The notes below the pieces were generated by a model. The model was not told where the DNA came from. It ran no database searches and saw only the letters and a program-made list of their open reading frames with translations. 64,000 nucleotides of DNA from Bog-473 sp963800725 (GTDB taxonomy: Bacteria > Actinomycetota > Acidimicrobiia > Acidimicrobiales > RAAP-2): contig CAWDCE010000007.1 of the NCBI GenBank assembly GCA_963800725.1, forward strand, positions 1-64,000, given 5' to 3'. Of the stretch, positions 36,913 to 47,319 are shown one piece after another. Each line of letters begins with the position of its first letter. Position 1 is the first letter of the stretch. The position numbers and the translations under genes were made by a program.

Positions 36913-37839
36913 GTGAAGACCACGGGCACCGCGGCCGAGTGCCGCCGACTCCTCGATCATGCCCGGGCGACGGGCCGCACCGTCGGTCTGGTGCCGACCA
37001 TGGGCGCCCTGCATGCCGGCCACCTCTCGCTGATGGAGCGGGCCCGGTCGCAATGCGATGTCGTGGTCGTGAGCATCTTCGTCAATCCATTGCAGTTCGG
37101 TGACCCCGAAGACATCGCCCACTATCCCCGCACGATCGAAAGTGATCTCGACGCATGCGCCAAGGCCGGCGTCGATGTCGTCTTTGCCCCGAAGGTGACC
37201 GAGATGTACCCGACCTGGCCCGCGCCGGTCCCGACCACGGTGTCGGTATCTGGGGTGAGCCAAGGATGGGAGGGGGCCTCGCGCCCGGGGCACTTCGACG
37301 GCGTCGCCACCGTCGTCACCAAACTGTTCTCCATCGCAGGACCCGCCCGGGCCTACTTCGGCGAGAAGGACTATCAACAGCTCGCCGTGGTGCGTCGACT
37401 GGTGACCGATCTCTCACTCCCAATCGACGTCGTTGGGTGCACGACCGTGCGAGAGCCCGACGGGCTCGCCCTCTCGAGTCGAAACGTGCGACTCTCCGTT
37501 GACGAGCGCGAGGCCGCCGTGGTCCTCTCGCGTGCACTCTCGGCCGGACAGGCCACGCTGGCGCGGGGCGTTGAGAGCGGCGCCGCGGTGCAAAAGGTCA
37601 TGAGCGACGTCGTCGCCGGCCAGCCGCTGGTGCAGCTCGACTACGCCGCAGTGGTCGGACCCGACGACCTGATCGAATGCGAGCACATCGACCAGCCGGG
37701 CGCGGTGCGCTTGCTGATTGCCGCGGACGTCGGACCGGTGCGATTGATCGACAACTGCCCCGGAGTCGCCGTTTCGGCAGGCGTGGCCGACGCGGTGCCG
37801 GGGGCCCGCCCCGAGAGACGCTTGGAAAGGATCAGCTGA
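36913..37839 (+). CDS. panC: Pantothenate synthetase
   Basis: Joins pantoate and beta-alanine with ATP. 308 residues; PTMGALHAGHLSLMERA contains the HIGH-like motif; IFVNPLQFG, DVVFAP, RPGHFDGVATVVTKLF and FGEKDYQQLAVVRRL follow, and SSRNVRLS gives the KMSKS-like region. GTG start. Next to panD, which makes its beta-alanine. Confidence 0.95.
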   Translation: MKTTGTAAECRRLLDHARATGRTVGLVPTMGALHAGHLSLMERARSQCDVVVVSIFVNPLQFGDPEDIAHYPRTIESDLDACAKAGVDVVFAPKVTEMYPTWPAPVPTTVSVSGVSQGWEGASRPGHFDGVATVVTKLFSIAGPARAYFGEKDYQQLAVVRRLVTDLSLPIDVVGCTTVREPDGLALSSRNVRLSVDEREAAVVLSRALSAGQATLARGVESGAAVQKVMSDVVAGQPLVQLDYAAVVGPDDLIECEHIDQPGAVRLLIAADVGPVRLIDNCPGVAVSAGVADAVPGARPERRLERIS

Positions 37840-37843
37840 ACCA

Positions 37844-38212
37844 ATGCGACGAACGATGATGAAGTCGAAGATCCATCGGGCCACGGTGACCGGCGCCAAC
37901 CTTCACTACGTCGGATCGGTCAGCATCGACACCGAGTTGATGGCACTGGCCGACATCTTGCCTTACGAACAGGTGGCGGTCCTCGACATCGACAACGGGG
38001 CACGTTTCGAGACCTATGCCATCGAGGGTGAAGCGGGCCAGATCTGCTTGAACGGCGCAGCGGCGCGCCTGGTATCGCCCGGTGACAAGGTGATCTTGAT
38101 CACCTATGGCGACTACGACCGCAAAGAGCTCTCCACCTACGTGCCGCGGGTCGTGCACGTCGACGGCCGAAACCGCGTCATCGATGAAATGTCCGCCGCG
38201 CCTCGACGCTGA
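37844..38212 (+). CDS. panD: Aspartate 1-decarboxylase (pyruvoyl type)
   Basis: Produces beta-alanine from aspartate. 122 residues; MMKSKIHRATVTGANLHYVGSVSID contains the Gly-Ser self-cleavage site that generates the pyruvoyl cofactor, and NGARFETYAIEGEAG is conserved. Starts four bases after panC. Confidence 0.95.
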   Translation: MRRTMMKSKIHRATVTGANLHYVGSVSIDTELMALADILPYEQVAVLDIDNGARFETYAIEGEAGQICLNGAAARLVSPGDKVILITYGDYDRKELSTYVPRVVHVDGRNRVIDEMSAAPRR

Positions 38213-38233
38213 GCTCACCCTGACCGAACCGGC

Positions 38234-39869
38234 GTGAGCATGGCATCCCGCCCCGACACGCGCGGGGTGGGCGAGCCAGGACCCTTTCATGTCCTGGTAT
38301 TGGGGAGTGGGGTCGCCGGCCTTTCCGCTGCGGTGCGCCTGGCGGGGAGGAACCTCGGGGTCTTGACCAAAGGGGTGCTCTCGCAGTCGGCGACGCGCTG
38401 GGCCCAAGGCGGTGTGGCCGCGGTACTCGGTGGCGACGAGGATTCCACGGACCTGCACCTCGCCGACACCTTGGCGGCCGGCGCTGGACTCTGTGACGAA
38501 GAGGCGGTCCGGATCCTCGTCGATGAGGGTCCGGGTCGGGTGCACGAGCTCATCACGCTCGGGGTGGAGTTCGATCGAGAAGCAAGCGGTCTGCTGGCGC
38601 TGGCGCGAGAAGGGGGACACTCGCACCCCAGGGTCGTGCACGCCGGCGGCGCCGCCACCGGCGCCGAAGTGGAGCGGGCCCTGGTCGACGCCACCTACCG
38701 AACGGCCGGAGCCGTTCTCGAGGGCTGGTTCGCCCTGGATCTGTTGGTCGAAGACGGGCGTTGTTGCGGCGTGGTCGCGCTGCCGCCTTCGGGCCCGATG
38801 GTCGAGATCCGTGCCGACCACGTGGTGTTGGCCACCGGCGGGGCCGGCCAACTCTTCTCGGTCACCACCAACCCGGCCGAGTCCACCGGTGACGGCGTGG
38901 CGATGGCGCTGCGGGCCGGAGTCCCGACGGCCGATGTCGAGTTCGTCCAGTTCCATCCGACCGCGCTGCACCATCCGGCGATGCCCAGACCGTTGCTCTC
39001 CGAAGCGTTGCGGGGGCACGGGGCGCTGCTCAGAGACGCCGCTGGCGAGCGATTCGTCGATGAGTTGGCGCCGCGGGACGTGGTCAGCCGGGCCATGGCG
39101 GCGCGCATGAGCGAACAGGGGACCGATCACCTTTGGCTCGACGCCACCGGCCTCGAGCGCTTCAGCCAACGCTTCCCGACCATCGCCGCGTCGTTGGCCT
39201 CGATCGGCCTCGATCCCCAGACCGACTGGCTGCCGATCGCGCCGGCCGCCCATCACCTCTCGGGCGGCGTGGTCACCGATCTCTTCGGCGCCACCGCTCT
39301 GCCGGGTCTGTGGGCCGTCGGCGAAGTGGCCTGTACCGGCGTGCACGGGGCCAACCGGCTGGCGTCGAACTCACTGCTCGAGGGCATGGTGTTCGGTGCT
39401 CGACTCGCCGAGCAGATCGCCGAGGACCGCCACGGTCCCGAGGCGAGCGGAGCGCTGCGGGCCGTCCTTGGGGGCGTGGCCCTCGACGGCATCGCCGTGA
39501 CCGCGGTGGCCGACCCGCCCAGGCAGTGGTCCGACCCGCCCAGACGCGGCCACCCCAACCGCGCTGCCCGATGTCGAAAAGCTGCGCGACGTGCTCCAAG
39601 AGACCATGACCGCTGGGGCCGGTGTGGTGCGCTCAGCCCAATCGCTCACCCACGCCGCGACAGTGGTCGACGACGTGGCGGCCTCGCTCGGTGATCGGCG
39701 TGCCTCGGTTGGGGCCGGCGAGGTGGGCAATCTCATCCAGCTGGCCGATGCGCTCTTGGCGTCAGCGCAGGCCCGCACCGAGAGTCGCGGTGCCCATGCG
39801 CGCCACGAGTACCCCGATCCCGACCCGGCCTGGCGCACCCGCCTGGTCCACGGGGAGGTGCGAGCGTGA
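38234..39869 (+). CDS. nadB: L-aspartate oxidase (one frameshift near the C-terminus)
   Basis: FAD enzyme that oxidises aspartate to iminoaspartate for NAD synthesis. FAD motif VLVLGSGVAGLSAAVRLAG; SATRWAQGGVAAVLG; HSHPRVVHAGGAATG; QFHPTAL; HGANRLASNSLLEGMVFGAR. The frame shifts near 39545-39560 (one extra base), after which the C-terminal helical domain continues as QETMTAGAGVVRSAQSL to a stop at 39869. GTG 38234 or ATG 38240 may start it. The nadC start overlaps the stop. No nadA is adjacent. Corrected length about 544 residues. Confidence 0.93.
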
Positions 39870-40762
39870 CCGCTGGTTCGGTCCACCCCGCCCATGAGGT
39901 CATCGCCAACGCGGTGGATCGTGCGTTGGCCGAAGACCTCGGATCCGATGGCGACATCACGGCGGCCCTCGTTCCGGCCACCGCCACGGCGCATTTTGCG
40001 CTCCGGGCTCGCCAAGACGGGATCCTGGCCGGACGCGACTGTGCGGTGGAGGCCTTCTCTCGGCTCGACCCGACCCTCGAGATCATCTGGAAGGTCGATG
40101 ACGGCGAACCGCTGGCGGCGGGGGACACGGTGATGGAAGTCACGGGCGCCCTGCGACCGATCCTCACCGCGGAGCGTACGGTCTTGAACTTCCTCGGGCA
40201 CCTCTCGGGAATTGCGACCCTGACCGGTCGCTTTGTGGCGGCGGCGCACGCTCGCAACCCGGCGGTCCAGATTCTCGACACCCGCAAGACCACTCCGGGC
40301 CTGCGCACCCTCGAAAAAGCCGCCGTGCGTGCGGGGGGTGGGACCAATCACCGTTCAAATCTCTCCGAAGCCGTCTTGGTGAAGGACAATCATCTGGCGG
40401 GTGCCGAAATACCCGACGCTGTGGCCCGTGCCCGCGAGCTGTGGCCCGCTCGGTTCGTCGAGGTCGAATGCGACTCGCTCGACCAGGTTGCCCAAGCCAC
40501 GACGGCCGGCGCCGACGCCGTCCTGCTCGACAACATGACCCCCGACATGGTGGGCCAAGCCATCACGATCGCTCGCCTCGAGGCCGCAGCCCTTGGGCGT
40601 CGTCCCGTGCTGACCGAGGTATCGGGGCGGATCAATCTCGAGACCGTCGGCGACTATGCGGCCCAGGGCCCCGACTACATATCGGTCGGCGCGTTGACCC
40701 ATTCGGCCGTCGTGCTCGATCTCGGGCTCGATCTCATCTGGCGCAAGACCGAGGGGGACTGA
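39866..40762 (+). CDS. nadC: Quinolinate phosphoribosyltransferase
   Basis: Forms nicotinate mononucleotide from quinolinate and PRPP. 298 residues; EDLGSDGDITAALVPATATA, AERTVLNFLGHLSGIATLTG, LDTRKTTPGLRTLEKAAVRAGGG and NHRSNLSEAVLVKDNHL, then VEVECDSLDQ, DAVLLDNM and EVSGRINLE are canonical. GTG 39866 overlaps nadB. Followed by coaX after two bases. Confidence 0.95.
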   Translation: MTAGSVHPAHEVIANAVDRALAEDLGSDGDITAALVPATATAHFALRARQDGILAGRDCAVEAFSRLDPTLEIIWKVDDGEPLAAGDTVMEVTGALRPILTAERTVLNFLGHLSGIATLTGRFVAAAHARNPAVQILDTRKTTPGLRTLEKAAVRAGGGTNHRSNLSEAVLVKDNHLAGAEIPDAVARARELWPARFVEVECDSLDQVAQATTAGADAVLLDNMTPDMVGQAITIARLEAAALGRRPVLTEVSGRINLETVGDYAAQGPDYISVGALTHSAVVLDLGLDLIWRKTEGD

Positions 40763-40764
40763 TC

Positions 40765-41625
40765 GTGCTGTTGGTCATTGATGTCGGCAACACCGAGACG
40801 GTCATCGGGCTCTACGCCACCGACGAGAGTGCGCTCGACGACCTCTCGGGCGAGACGCTCGGGGTGGGGATCGGCACCGAGCACGACCCGACGGCGCCCC
40901 GGGGCCTCACCCACCACTGGCGGCTGTCGACGGTGCCGACGCGGACCCCCGACGAGCACGCCGTGCTCTTGACCCAGCTGCTCGACCTCGAAGGCCTCGA
41001 CATCGCCACCTCGGTCACCGGCATCGCCGTGAGTTCGTCCGTGCCCCACGTGACCGGGGAACTCCGCCAGATGGCGACGCGGTGGTTCGGCCGCGTGCCC
41101 CACGTCGTCCTCGGCCCCGGCACCAAGAGCGGCATGCCGATCCTCTATGACAACCCAAAGGAAGTCGGGGCCGACCGCATCGCCAACGCGGTCGGGGCGT
41201 ATGACCTCTACGGCGGCCCGTGCGTGGTGATCGACATGGGCACCGCCACCACGGTCGAAGCCATCAGCGCGTCGGGCGAGTACCTCGGGGGAGCGATCAC
41301 CCCGGGCGTCGCCATCAGCCTCGAGGCGCTCTATCAACACGCGGCCGCGCTGCGTCGGGTCGAGCTGGTCGAGCCCCGCAATGTGATCGGTCGATCCACC
41401 GTCGAATCCATCGAGTCGGGAACCCTCTATGGTTTCGCCGCGCAGGTCGATGGGCTGGCGCGGCGGTTCATGCGGGAGCTCGGACCGTCGACGGTCGTCG
41501 CGACCGGGGGACTGAGTACTCTCATCGCTCCGCACTCTGAAACCATTCAACATGTGGAGCCCTGGTTGACGCTCCACGGGCTGCGGATCGTCTACGAGCG
41601 CAATGTCGCGAGGAGTACTTCATGA
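40765..41625 (+). CDS. coaX: Type III pantothenate kinase
   Basis: First step of CoA synthesis. 286 residues; IDVGNTETVIGLY (phosphate 1), GADRIANAVGAYDLYGGPCVVIDMGTATT with the catalytic Asp, and GGAITPG. GTG 40765 chosen; the stop overlaps the lysS ATG (ATGA). Typical actinobacterial panC-panD-coaX-lysS order, with nadB-nadC inserted. Confidence 0.94.
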   Translation: MLLVIDVGNTETVIGLYATDESALDDLSGETLGVGIGTEHDPTAPRGLTHHWRLSTVPTRTPDEHAVLLTQLLDLEGLDIATSVTGIAVSSSVPHVTGELRQMATRWFGRVPHVVLGPGTKSGMPILYDNPKEVGADRIANAVGAYDLYGGPCVVIDMGTATTVEAISASGEYLGGAITPGVAISLEALYQHAAALRRVELVEPRNVIGRSTVESIESGTLYGFAAQVDGLARRFMRELGPSTVVATGGLSTLIAPHSETIQHVEPWLTLHGLRIVYERNVARSTS

Positions 41626-43068
41626 CCGAAACTGCTTCGGGGTCCGCTGACTCGTCCGAGGACGACGTTCCCTATCGCTTCGATCGGACCCATCAGGCCG
41701 CCGAGATCGTCGACGCCTGGTCGGATCTCGCGCCCGGTGATGAATCCGGCGTGGAGGTGGCAGTGGCGGGTCGCGTCATGTTGTTGCGGCCCCAAGGCAA
41801 GTTGGCGTTCGGGGAACTGCGAGACGCCAGCGGATCGATCCAACTCTTCGCCCTGGCCGCGGTCACCGAGAAATTCGAGGACTTCGTCCGGCTCAATCTG
41901 GGCGATTGGATCGGTGCGCGTGGCCAGGTGGTGCGGACACGGCGCGGCGAGCTCTCGGTCAAGGTCACCCAATGGGAACTGCTGGCCAAGGCCCGCCGCA
42001 ACTTCGGCGACAAGTGGCACGGCGTCGCCGACGTCGAGATGCGCTACCGCCAGCGCGAGGTGGACCTGTGGGCCAACGAGCGCAGTCGCCAGCTCCTCAT
42101 GATGCGATCCAACGTGGTGCAGGGCATGCGCCAGCGCTTGTGGTTGCAGGGCTTCGTCGAGGTGGAGACCCCAATGCTGCACCCGATCGCCGGTGGGGCG
42201 ACGGCCCGTCCGTTCGTCACCCATCACAACACGTTCGACACCGACTTCTATCTGCGCATCGCACCCGAGCTGTATTTGAAGCGCCTGGTGGTCGGGGGCT
42301 TCGACAAGGTGTTCGAGATCGGTCGCAGCTTTCGCAATGAAGGCGTCTCGCCGCGGCACAATCCCGAATTCACCACGCTCGAGCTCTACCAGGCCTATGC
42401 CGACTATCGCGACACCATGGTCGTCTTCGAGGGAATTGGTGGCCGGTGCCGCGCGTGACGTTTGCGGGACCACGCTCCTTTCCTATGGCGGTCGCGAACT
42501 TGACCTCACCCCACCGTGGCGGCGCGCCACCATGGCCGAGTTGGTCACCGAAGCAACGGGATTGACGCTGCACGTGCGCACGCCGCGGCGCGAACTGGCC
42601 GACGCGGCGAAGGAAGCCGGCATCGAAGTCGAAGACGCGTGGGGTCCGGGCAAGATCCTCCTCGAAATCTACGAAAAGACCACCGAGGGAGGCTTGTGGG
42701 GTCCGGTCTTCGTCATTGATTACCCGGCCGAGGTCTCTCCGTTGGCCCGGCGGCACCGTGATGGCCCCGACCTGGTCGAGCGCTACGAGCCGGTGGTGGC
42801 CGGTCGAGAACTCGGTAACGGGTTCAGCGAGTTGATCAATCCCGATGACCAGCGGGACCGCTTCAACGAACAGGCGGCCCAGCACGCCGCCGGCGATCAA
42901 GAGGCGTCGTTGGTCGACGAGGACTACCTGCGAGCGCTCGAATACGGATTGCCCCCGACCTCGGGCTTCGGACTGGGTATCGACCGATTGGTGATGCTGC
43001 TCGGCGACGTGGCCAACATCAGGGAGGTCATCGCCTTTCCGACGCTGCGCCCTGACCGTCCGGCCTGA
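41622..43068 (+). CDS. lysS: Lysyl-tRNA synthetase, class II (one frameshift)
   Basis: Charges tRNA-Lys. OB-fold N-terminal domain, class II motif 1 GFVEVETPMLHP, motif 2 FEIGRSFRNEGVSPRHNPEFTTLE and motif 3 GFGLGIDRLVMLLGD. The frame changes near 42432, where a third G in GAGGGAATTG splits VVFEELVAGAARDV; removing it gives a complete 481-residue enzyme. An essential gene, so the shift is probably a sequence error. Confidence 0.93.
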
Positions 43069-43086
43069 GGACCGCTCCCGCGGTCC
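43069..43086 (+). terminator. Hairpin after lysS
   Basis: GGACCGC and GCGGTCC form a 7-bp perfect stem with a TCCC loop starting at the base after the lysS stop. No T-run follows. Likely end of the fol-pan-nad-coaX-lysS transcript. Confidence 0.5.
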
Positions 43087-43208
43087 GGGTCATATCCTCA
43101 CAGCCTCCTCATACCTCCCTGACATTTGGGGTTCAGAGTGATCGTTGCACCGGGACACCTCGCTTCGAGGTGTTGGGAACCGATCAAACGATGACGAAGG
43201 AGAACACC

Positions 43209-43874
43209 ATGTTCAAGAAGATTGTGGCCATAGCGGCGCTGTCGGGCACGATGGCCCTCGGGGCAGTAGGCATCGCCGGCGCCGCCACCGCGCCATCCAC
43301 TCCGGCGACCCACGCCGCCAAGTGTGCGAAGTGGGAAGCCCGCGTGCCGAAGATCAACGCCCGCGAGGCCAAGGCGCAGACTTGGGTGACCAAGGCCCAG
43401 GCCCGTTTGGCCACCGCCACGTCGGCCGGCCACGTCAAGGTGGCCGCCCGCATCCAGAACCGGATCAACCGGGTCCAGTCCCTCGAGGCCAAGGGGACCG
43501 CGTTGATCAATCGGATCGACTCGGCCTGCGGCACCGCGTCAGCCGGCGAGCTGACGAACCGCCGCTTCGCTGCTCAGGCCGGAAGGTCGGCGAGCAGCCT
43601 TCGGTGGCCAGCCGAGCCAAGCCGTCACGGAGTTCGGGAGCATCGATTCCCGCCGTGGCGGCATTGGCGCGCTCGACGTAGCTTCGTGCGTATTCGACGG
43701 CTGCGGGGATTCCTGGTGACGCGGCGACTATGGCACAGGCCTTGTCCCGCTCGGGCTGGGCGAGTGGCTTTCCGAGCAAGTTGCGCAACTCCGAGCCGCT
43801 GTCGGGATCCTCGAGTGCCACGAGGGCGGGGAGGGTGTAAATGCCCTCGGCGAGGTCCTGGCCGGCCGGCTTGA
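43209..43874 (+). CDS. Small secreted, Ala/Lys-rich helical protein (true 3' end uncertain)
   Basis: ATG 43209 follows AAGGAGAACACC. The first 30 residues are a signal peptide (FKKIVAIAALSGTMALGAVGIAGAATA), followed by a helical segment with two cysteines about 70 residues apart (AAKCAKW, DSACGT). The frame stays open to 43874, but from about 43555 it runs antisense to the polyprenyl synthase gene and becomes Arg/Trp-rich, so the natural product probably ends near 43554, where a TGA lies one frame over. Function unknown. Confidence 0.55.
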   Translation: MFKKIVAIAALSGTMALGAVGIAGAATAPSTPATHAAKCAKWEARVPKINAREAKAQTWVTKAQARLATATSAGHVKVAARIQNRINRVQSLEAKGTALINRIDSACGTASAGELTNRRFAAQAGRSASSLRWPAEPSRHGVREHRFPPWRHWRARRSFVRIRRLRGFLVTRRLWHRPCPARAGRVAFRASCATPSRCRDPRVPRGRGGCKCPRRGPGRPA

Positions 43875-44541
43875 GGAGCTCGCCCTCGGTGGCGGTGATG
43901 TCCAAAATGTCGTCGCGGATTTGAAACACCATCCCAAAGCAGTGGCCGTACTCGCTGAACGCCTCGACCTCGGCCGCGCTGGACCGGCCGGTGAGCGCAC
44001 CGATGCGGCACGAGGTGGAGGTGAGGGCGGCGGTCTTGCCCGCGATGGCCTGAAGGTAGTTGTCGCGGTGCGGTCGGTCTGGAAGGCCGAGCGCACCTCG
44101 GTGACCTGTCCCTGGCACAACTTGCCGAGCGTGTCGGCCAAGAGCTTGGCGATCTCGGTGCCGAGCCCGGCTGCGATGGCGGCGGATCGGGCCAAGAGGT
44201 AGTCGCCGGCCACGATGGCCACCAAGTTGCCGAATCGACTATTGACGCTCTCGACGTTGCGTCGAATGGTGGCCTCGTCGAGCACGTCGTCGTGGTAGAG
44301 CGAGGCCAGGTGCACCAACTCGACCGCGACCGCACCATCAGGTCGTCATTGGTGGCAGATCGCGTCCCGCCGTCGCACACGCCAGGGCCAAGAGGGGGCG
44401 AAGGCGCTTGCCACCTGCGGCGATGAGGTGGGTGGTGACGTCGTCAAGGAAGCTGTCGCCGGTCACCATGAGGCGGTGAGCTGCGGTTCGAGGCGTTCGA
44501 GCCCCTCTGAGGGAGGGGCAAGCCCAGGGCTTGCGATGCAT
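43574..44541 (-). CDS. Polyprenyl diphosphate synthase (several frameshifts)
   Basis: Trans-isoprenyl diphosphate synthase for a long-chain prenyl side chain (quinone or carrier). Reassembled from three or four frames: GGKRLRPLLALAC, AVAVELVHLASLYHDDVLDEATIRR (first Asp-rich motif), LARSAAIAAGLGTEI, DNYLQAIAGKTAALTSTSCRIGAL, and FQIRDDILDIT (second Asp-rich motif). Shifts fall near 44475, 44333, 44070 and 43597; the corrected C-terminus LLADLPA ends at 43574. Chain length is not readable from sequence. ATG 44541 is only a guess at the start. Confidence 0.82.
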
Positions 44542-44718
44542 TCACTCCACGTCACGATAGGCGACGCTTCAAGTGGAGCGACAGCCACGATTCCGTGCCC
44601 GAGCACGGCTTTGTCGCGAGGACACCCAGCAAGGGCCGCCCAATCGGGTGTGCCGCCTTGTTCGTAGGGGGGCCCAGGTACACTTAGTTACGAGCATTGA
44701 GATAGAGAGGCGGTCAGG

Positions 44719-47234
44719 GTGTTCGAACGCTTCACCGACCGGGCACGGAGGGTGTTGGTGTTGGCGCAGGAAGAGGCGCGCCTACTGAACCACAGTTTCA
44801 TCGGGACCGAGCACATTTTGCTGGGTCTCATCCACGAGGGTGAGGGCGTCGCCGCCAAAGCTCTCGAATCACTCGGCATCTCGCTGGAGGCGGTCCGCGA
44901 GAAAGTAGAGGAGACCATGGGGGTGGCCGGTACGGCACCGAGCGGTTCTCCTCCCTTCACGCCGCGAGCCAAAAAGGTCCTCGAGCTGTCGCTTCGCGAA
45001 GCGCTGCAGCTCGGGCACAGCTACATCGGCACCGAGCACATGCTGCTCGGTCTGGTCCGCGAAGGCGAAGGCGTGGCGGCAACCGTGTTGGTCAGTCTCG
45101 GCGCCGACCTGGGCCGAGTTCGCCAGCAGGTCATCCAACTCATGTCGGGCAATCAGGGCAAGGAGTCCGTTGGTGCCACCCAGGGCGCCGCCTCGGGCGA
45201 CAACCCCTCGGGTTCACCGGTGCTCGATCAGTTCGGCCGCAACCTGACCCAGTTGGCCCGCGACGGCAAGCTCGACCCGGTCATCGGCCGCGAGAAAGAA
45301 ATCGAGCGGGTGATGCAGGTTCTGTCGCGCCGCACCAAGAACAATCCCGTGCTCATCGGTGAGCCCGGCGTCGGCAAGACCGCCATCGTCGAGGGCCTCG
45401 CCCAGCGCATCGTGGCCAACGAGGTCCCCGAGACCTTGACCAATAAGCAGCTCTACACACTCGACCTCGGTGCATTGGTGGCCGGAAGCCGCTACCGAGG
45501 CGACTTCGAAGAGCGGCTGAAGAAGGTGTCAAGAAGATCCGTACCCGCGGCGACATCGTTCTATTCATCGACGAGATTCACACCCTCGTTGGTGCCGGCG
45601 CGGCCGAAGGGGCCATCGACGCCGCATCGATCCTCAAGCCCATGCTGGCTCGGGGGGAGTTGCAGACCGTCGGGGCCACCACGATCGATGAATATCGCAA
45701 GCACCTCGAAAAGGACGCCGCGCTCGAGCGCCGGTTCCAGCCGGTCAAGGTCGACCAGCCGACGGTGGCGCTGACCATCGACATCTTGAAGGGCTTGCGC
45801 GACCGCTACGAGTCACACCACGCGGTGAGCATCACCGATCAGGCCCTCGTGGCCGCCGCCAATCTGGCCGACCGTTACCTGGCCGACCGCTACCTGCCCG
45901 ACAAGGCGATCGACCTCATCGACGAGGCCGGTAGTCGGCTGCGGATCCGTCGCATGTCCACCCCACCGGGCGCGAAGAAGCTCGACGAGGAGATCACACG
46001 CCTGCGGGCCGACAAGGAAGCGGCCATTGAAAAGGGTGCCTTCGAGCAGGCCAAGAAGTTGGCCGAGCAGGAGAAGGAGCGCTTGGACCTCAAAGAGACC
46101 CAAGAAGCTGAACTCCGCGCCGAGGGCGTGGACCTCTTTGACGTCGTCGATGAAGAGGTCATTGCCGAGGTGCTGGCCGCTTGGACCGGGATTCCGGTCT
46201 ACCGCCTCACCGAAGAGGAGACGGCCAAGCTCTTGCGCATGGAAGACGAGCTGCACAAGCGGGTCGTCGGACAAGAAGAGGCCCTCAAGGCGCTCTCGCG
46301 GGCCATCCGCCGCACGAGGGCTGGCTTGAAGGACCCGAAGCGTCCGAGTGGCTCGTTCATCTTCCTTGGCCCGACCGGGGTCGGAAAGACCGAACTCGCG
46401 AAGACCTTGGCCGAGTTCTTGTTCGATGACGAGGACGCGCTGATCCAGCTCGATATGAGTGAGTACATGGAGAAGCACACCGTGAGCCGCCTGGTCGGTT
46501 CGCCTCCGGGCTACGTCGGGTACGAAGAGGGCGGCCAACTCACCGAAGCCGTTCGGCGCAAGCCATTCTCGGTCGTGCTGTTCGACGAAGTCGAAAAGGC
46601 GCACCCTGACGTGTTCAACACGCTGTTGCAGATCCTCGAAGACGGCCGTCTGACCGACGCCCAGGGGCGTTCGGTCGACTTCAAGAACACCGTGCTGATC
46701 ATGACGTCGAACCTGGGTACGGCCGACCTGCGCAAGTCGTCGATGGGCTTCGCCAAGACGTCAGAAGCGGTGACCCACGAGCGGATGAAGAGTCAGGTCA
46801 ACGAGGCCCTCAAGGGTCACTTCCGTCCCGAGTTCTTGAACCGCATCGACGAAGTCATCGTGTTCCACGAGCTGACGCTCGAAGAGGTGACCGAGATCGT
46901 CGACCTGCTCATGAGCCGCACCATCTCCCAGCTGTCGGATCAGGGAATCGGCCTCGAGCTCACGCCGGCTGCCCGTTCGTTCCTGGCCGAAAAGGGCTAC
47001 GACCCGCAACTGGGTGCACGGCCACTTCGCCGGGCCATCCAGCAGTTGGTCGAGGATCCGTTGTCAGAGCGGATCTTGTGGAAGGAGTTCCGGGTCGGCG
47101 AGACCATCGTCGTCGACGTGGAGCAGTCCCCCATCGACGGCGAGGGTCCCCAACTCAGCTTCCGGGCCATCGAAGGCATTCAGCCACCTCCCATGGAGCT
47201 GGCCGGTGCCGGTGCTGGAGTCGAGAACGAGTAA
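44719..47234 (+). CDS. clpC: ClpC AAA+ unfoldase of the Clp protease (one frameshift)
   Basis: Hsp100 chaperone that feeds ClpP. Two Clp_N repeats in the first 145 residues (FTDRARRVLVLAQEEARLLNHSFIGTEHILLGLIHEG), first nucleotide site GEPGVGKT, UVR-like coiled middle region, and second site GPTGVGKTE with ELDMSEYMEKH-type Walker B area. The frame breaks near 45527: a missing base between EERLKKV and KKIRTRGDIVLFIDEIHTL. Corrected length 838 residues. GTG 44719. Stands upstream of radA-disA. Confidence 0.95.
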
Positions 47235-47241
47235 GTCATAG

Positions 47242-47257
47242 CGATCCCGCGGGATCG
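47242..47257. repeat. Perfect 16-bp palindrome after clpC
   Basis: CGATCCCGCGGGATCG lies eight bases beyond the clpC stop. It may act as a terminator stem without loop or as a protein-binding site; nothing else supports a role. Confidence 0.35.
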
Positions 47258-47319
47258 GGCCACCGAGCCCGCTCCCGCGGTTCGCTGTGCTGTGACACCC
47301 CGTCCCTAGGGTGCGGGTC

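Noticed and set aside
37832..39346. Minus-strand open frame of 504 codons across panD and nadB
   Set aside because: Spans two certain genes in the antisense direction and has no motif.
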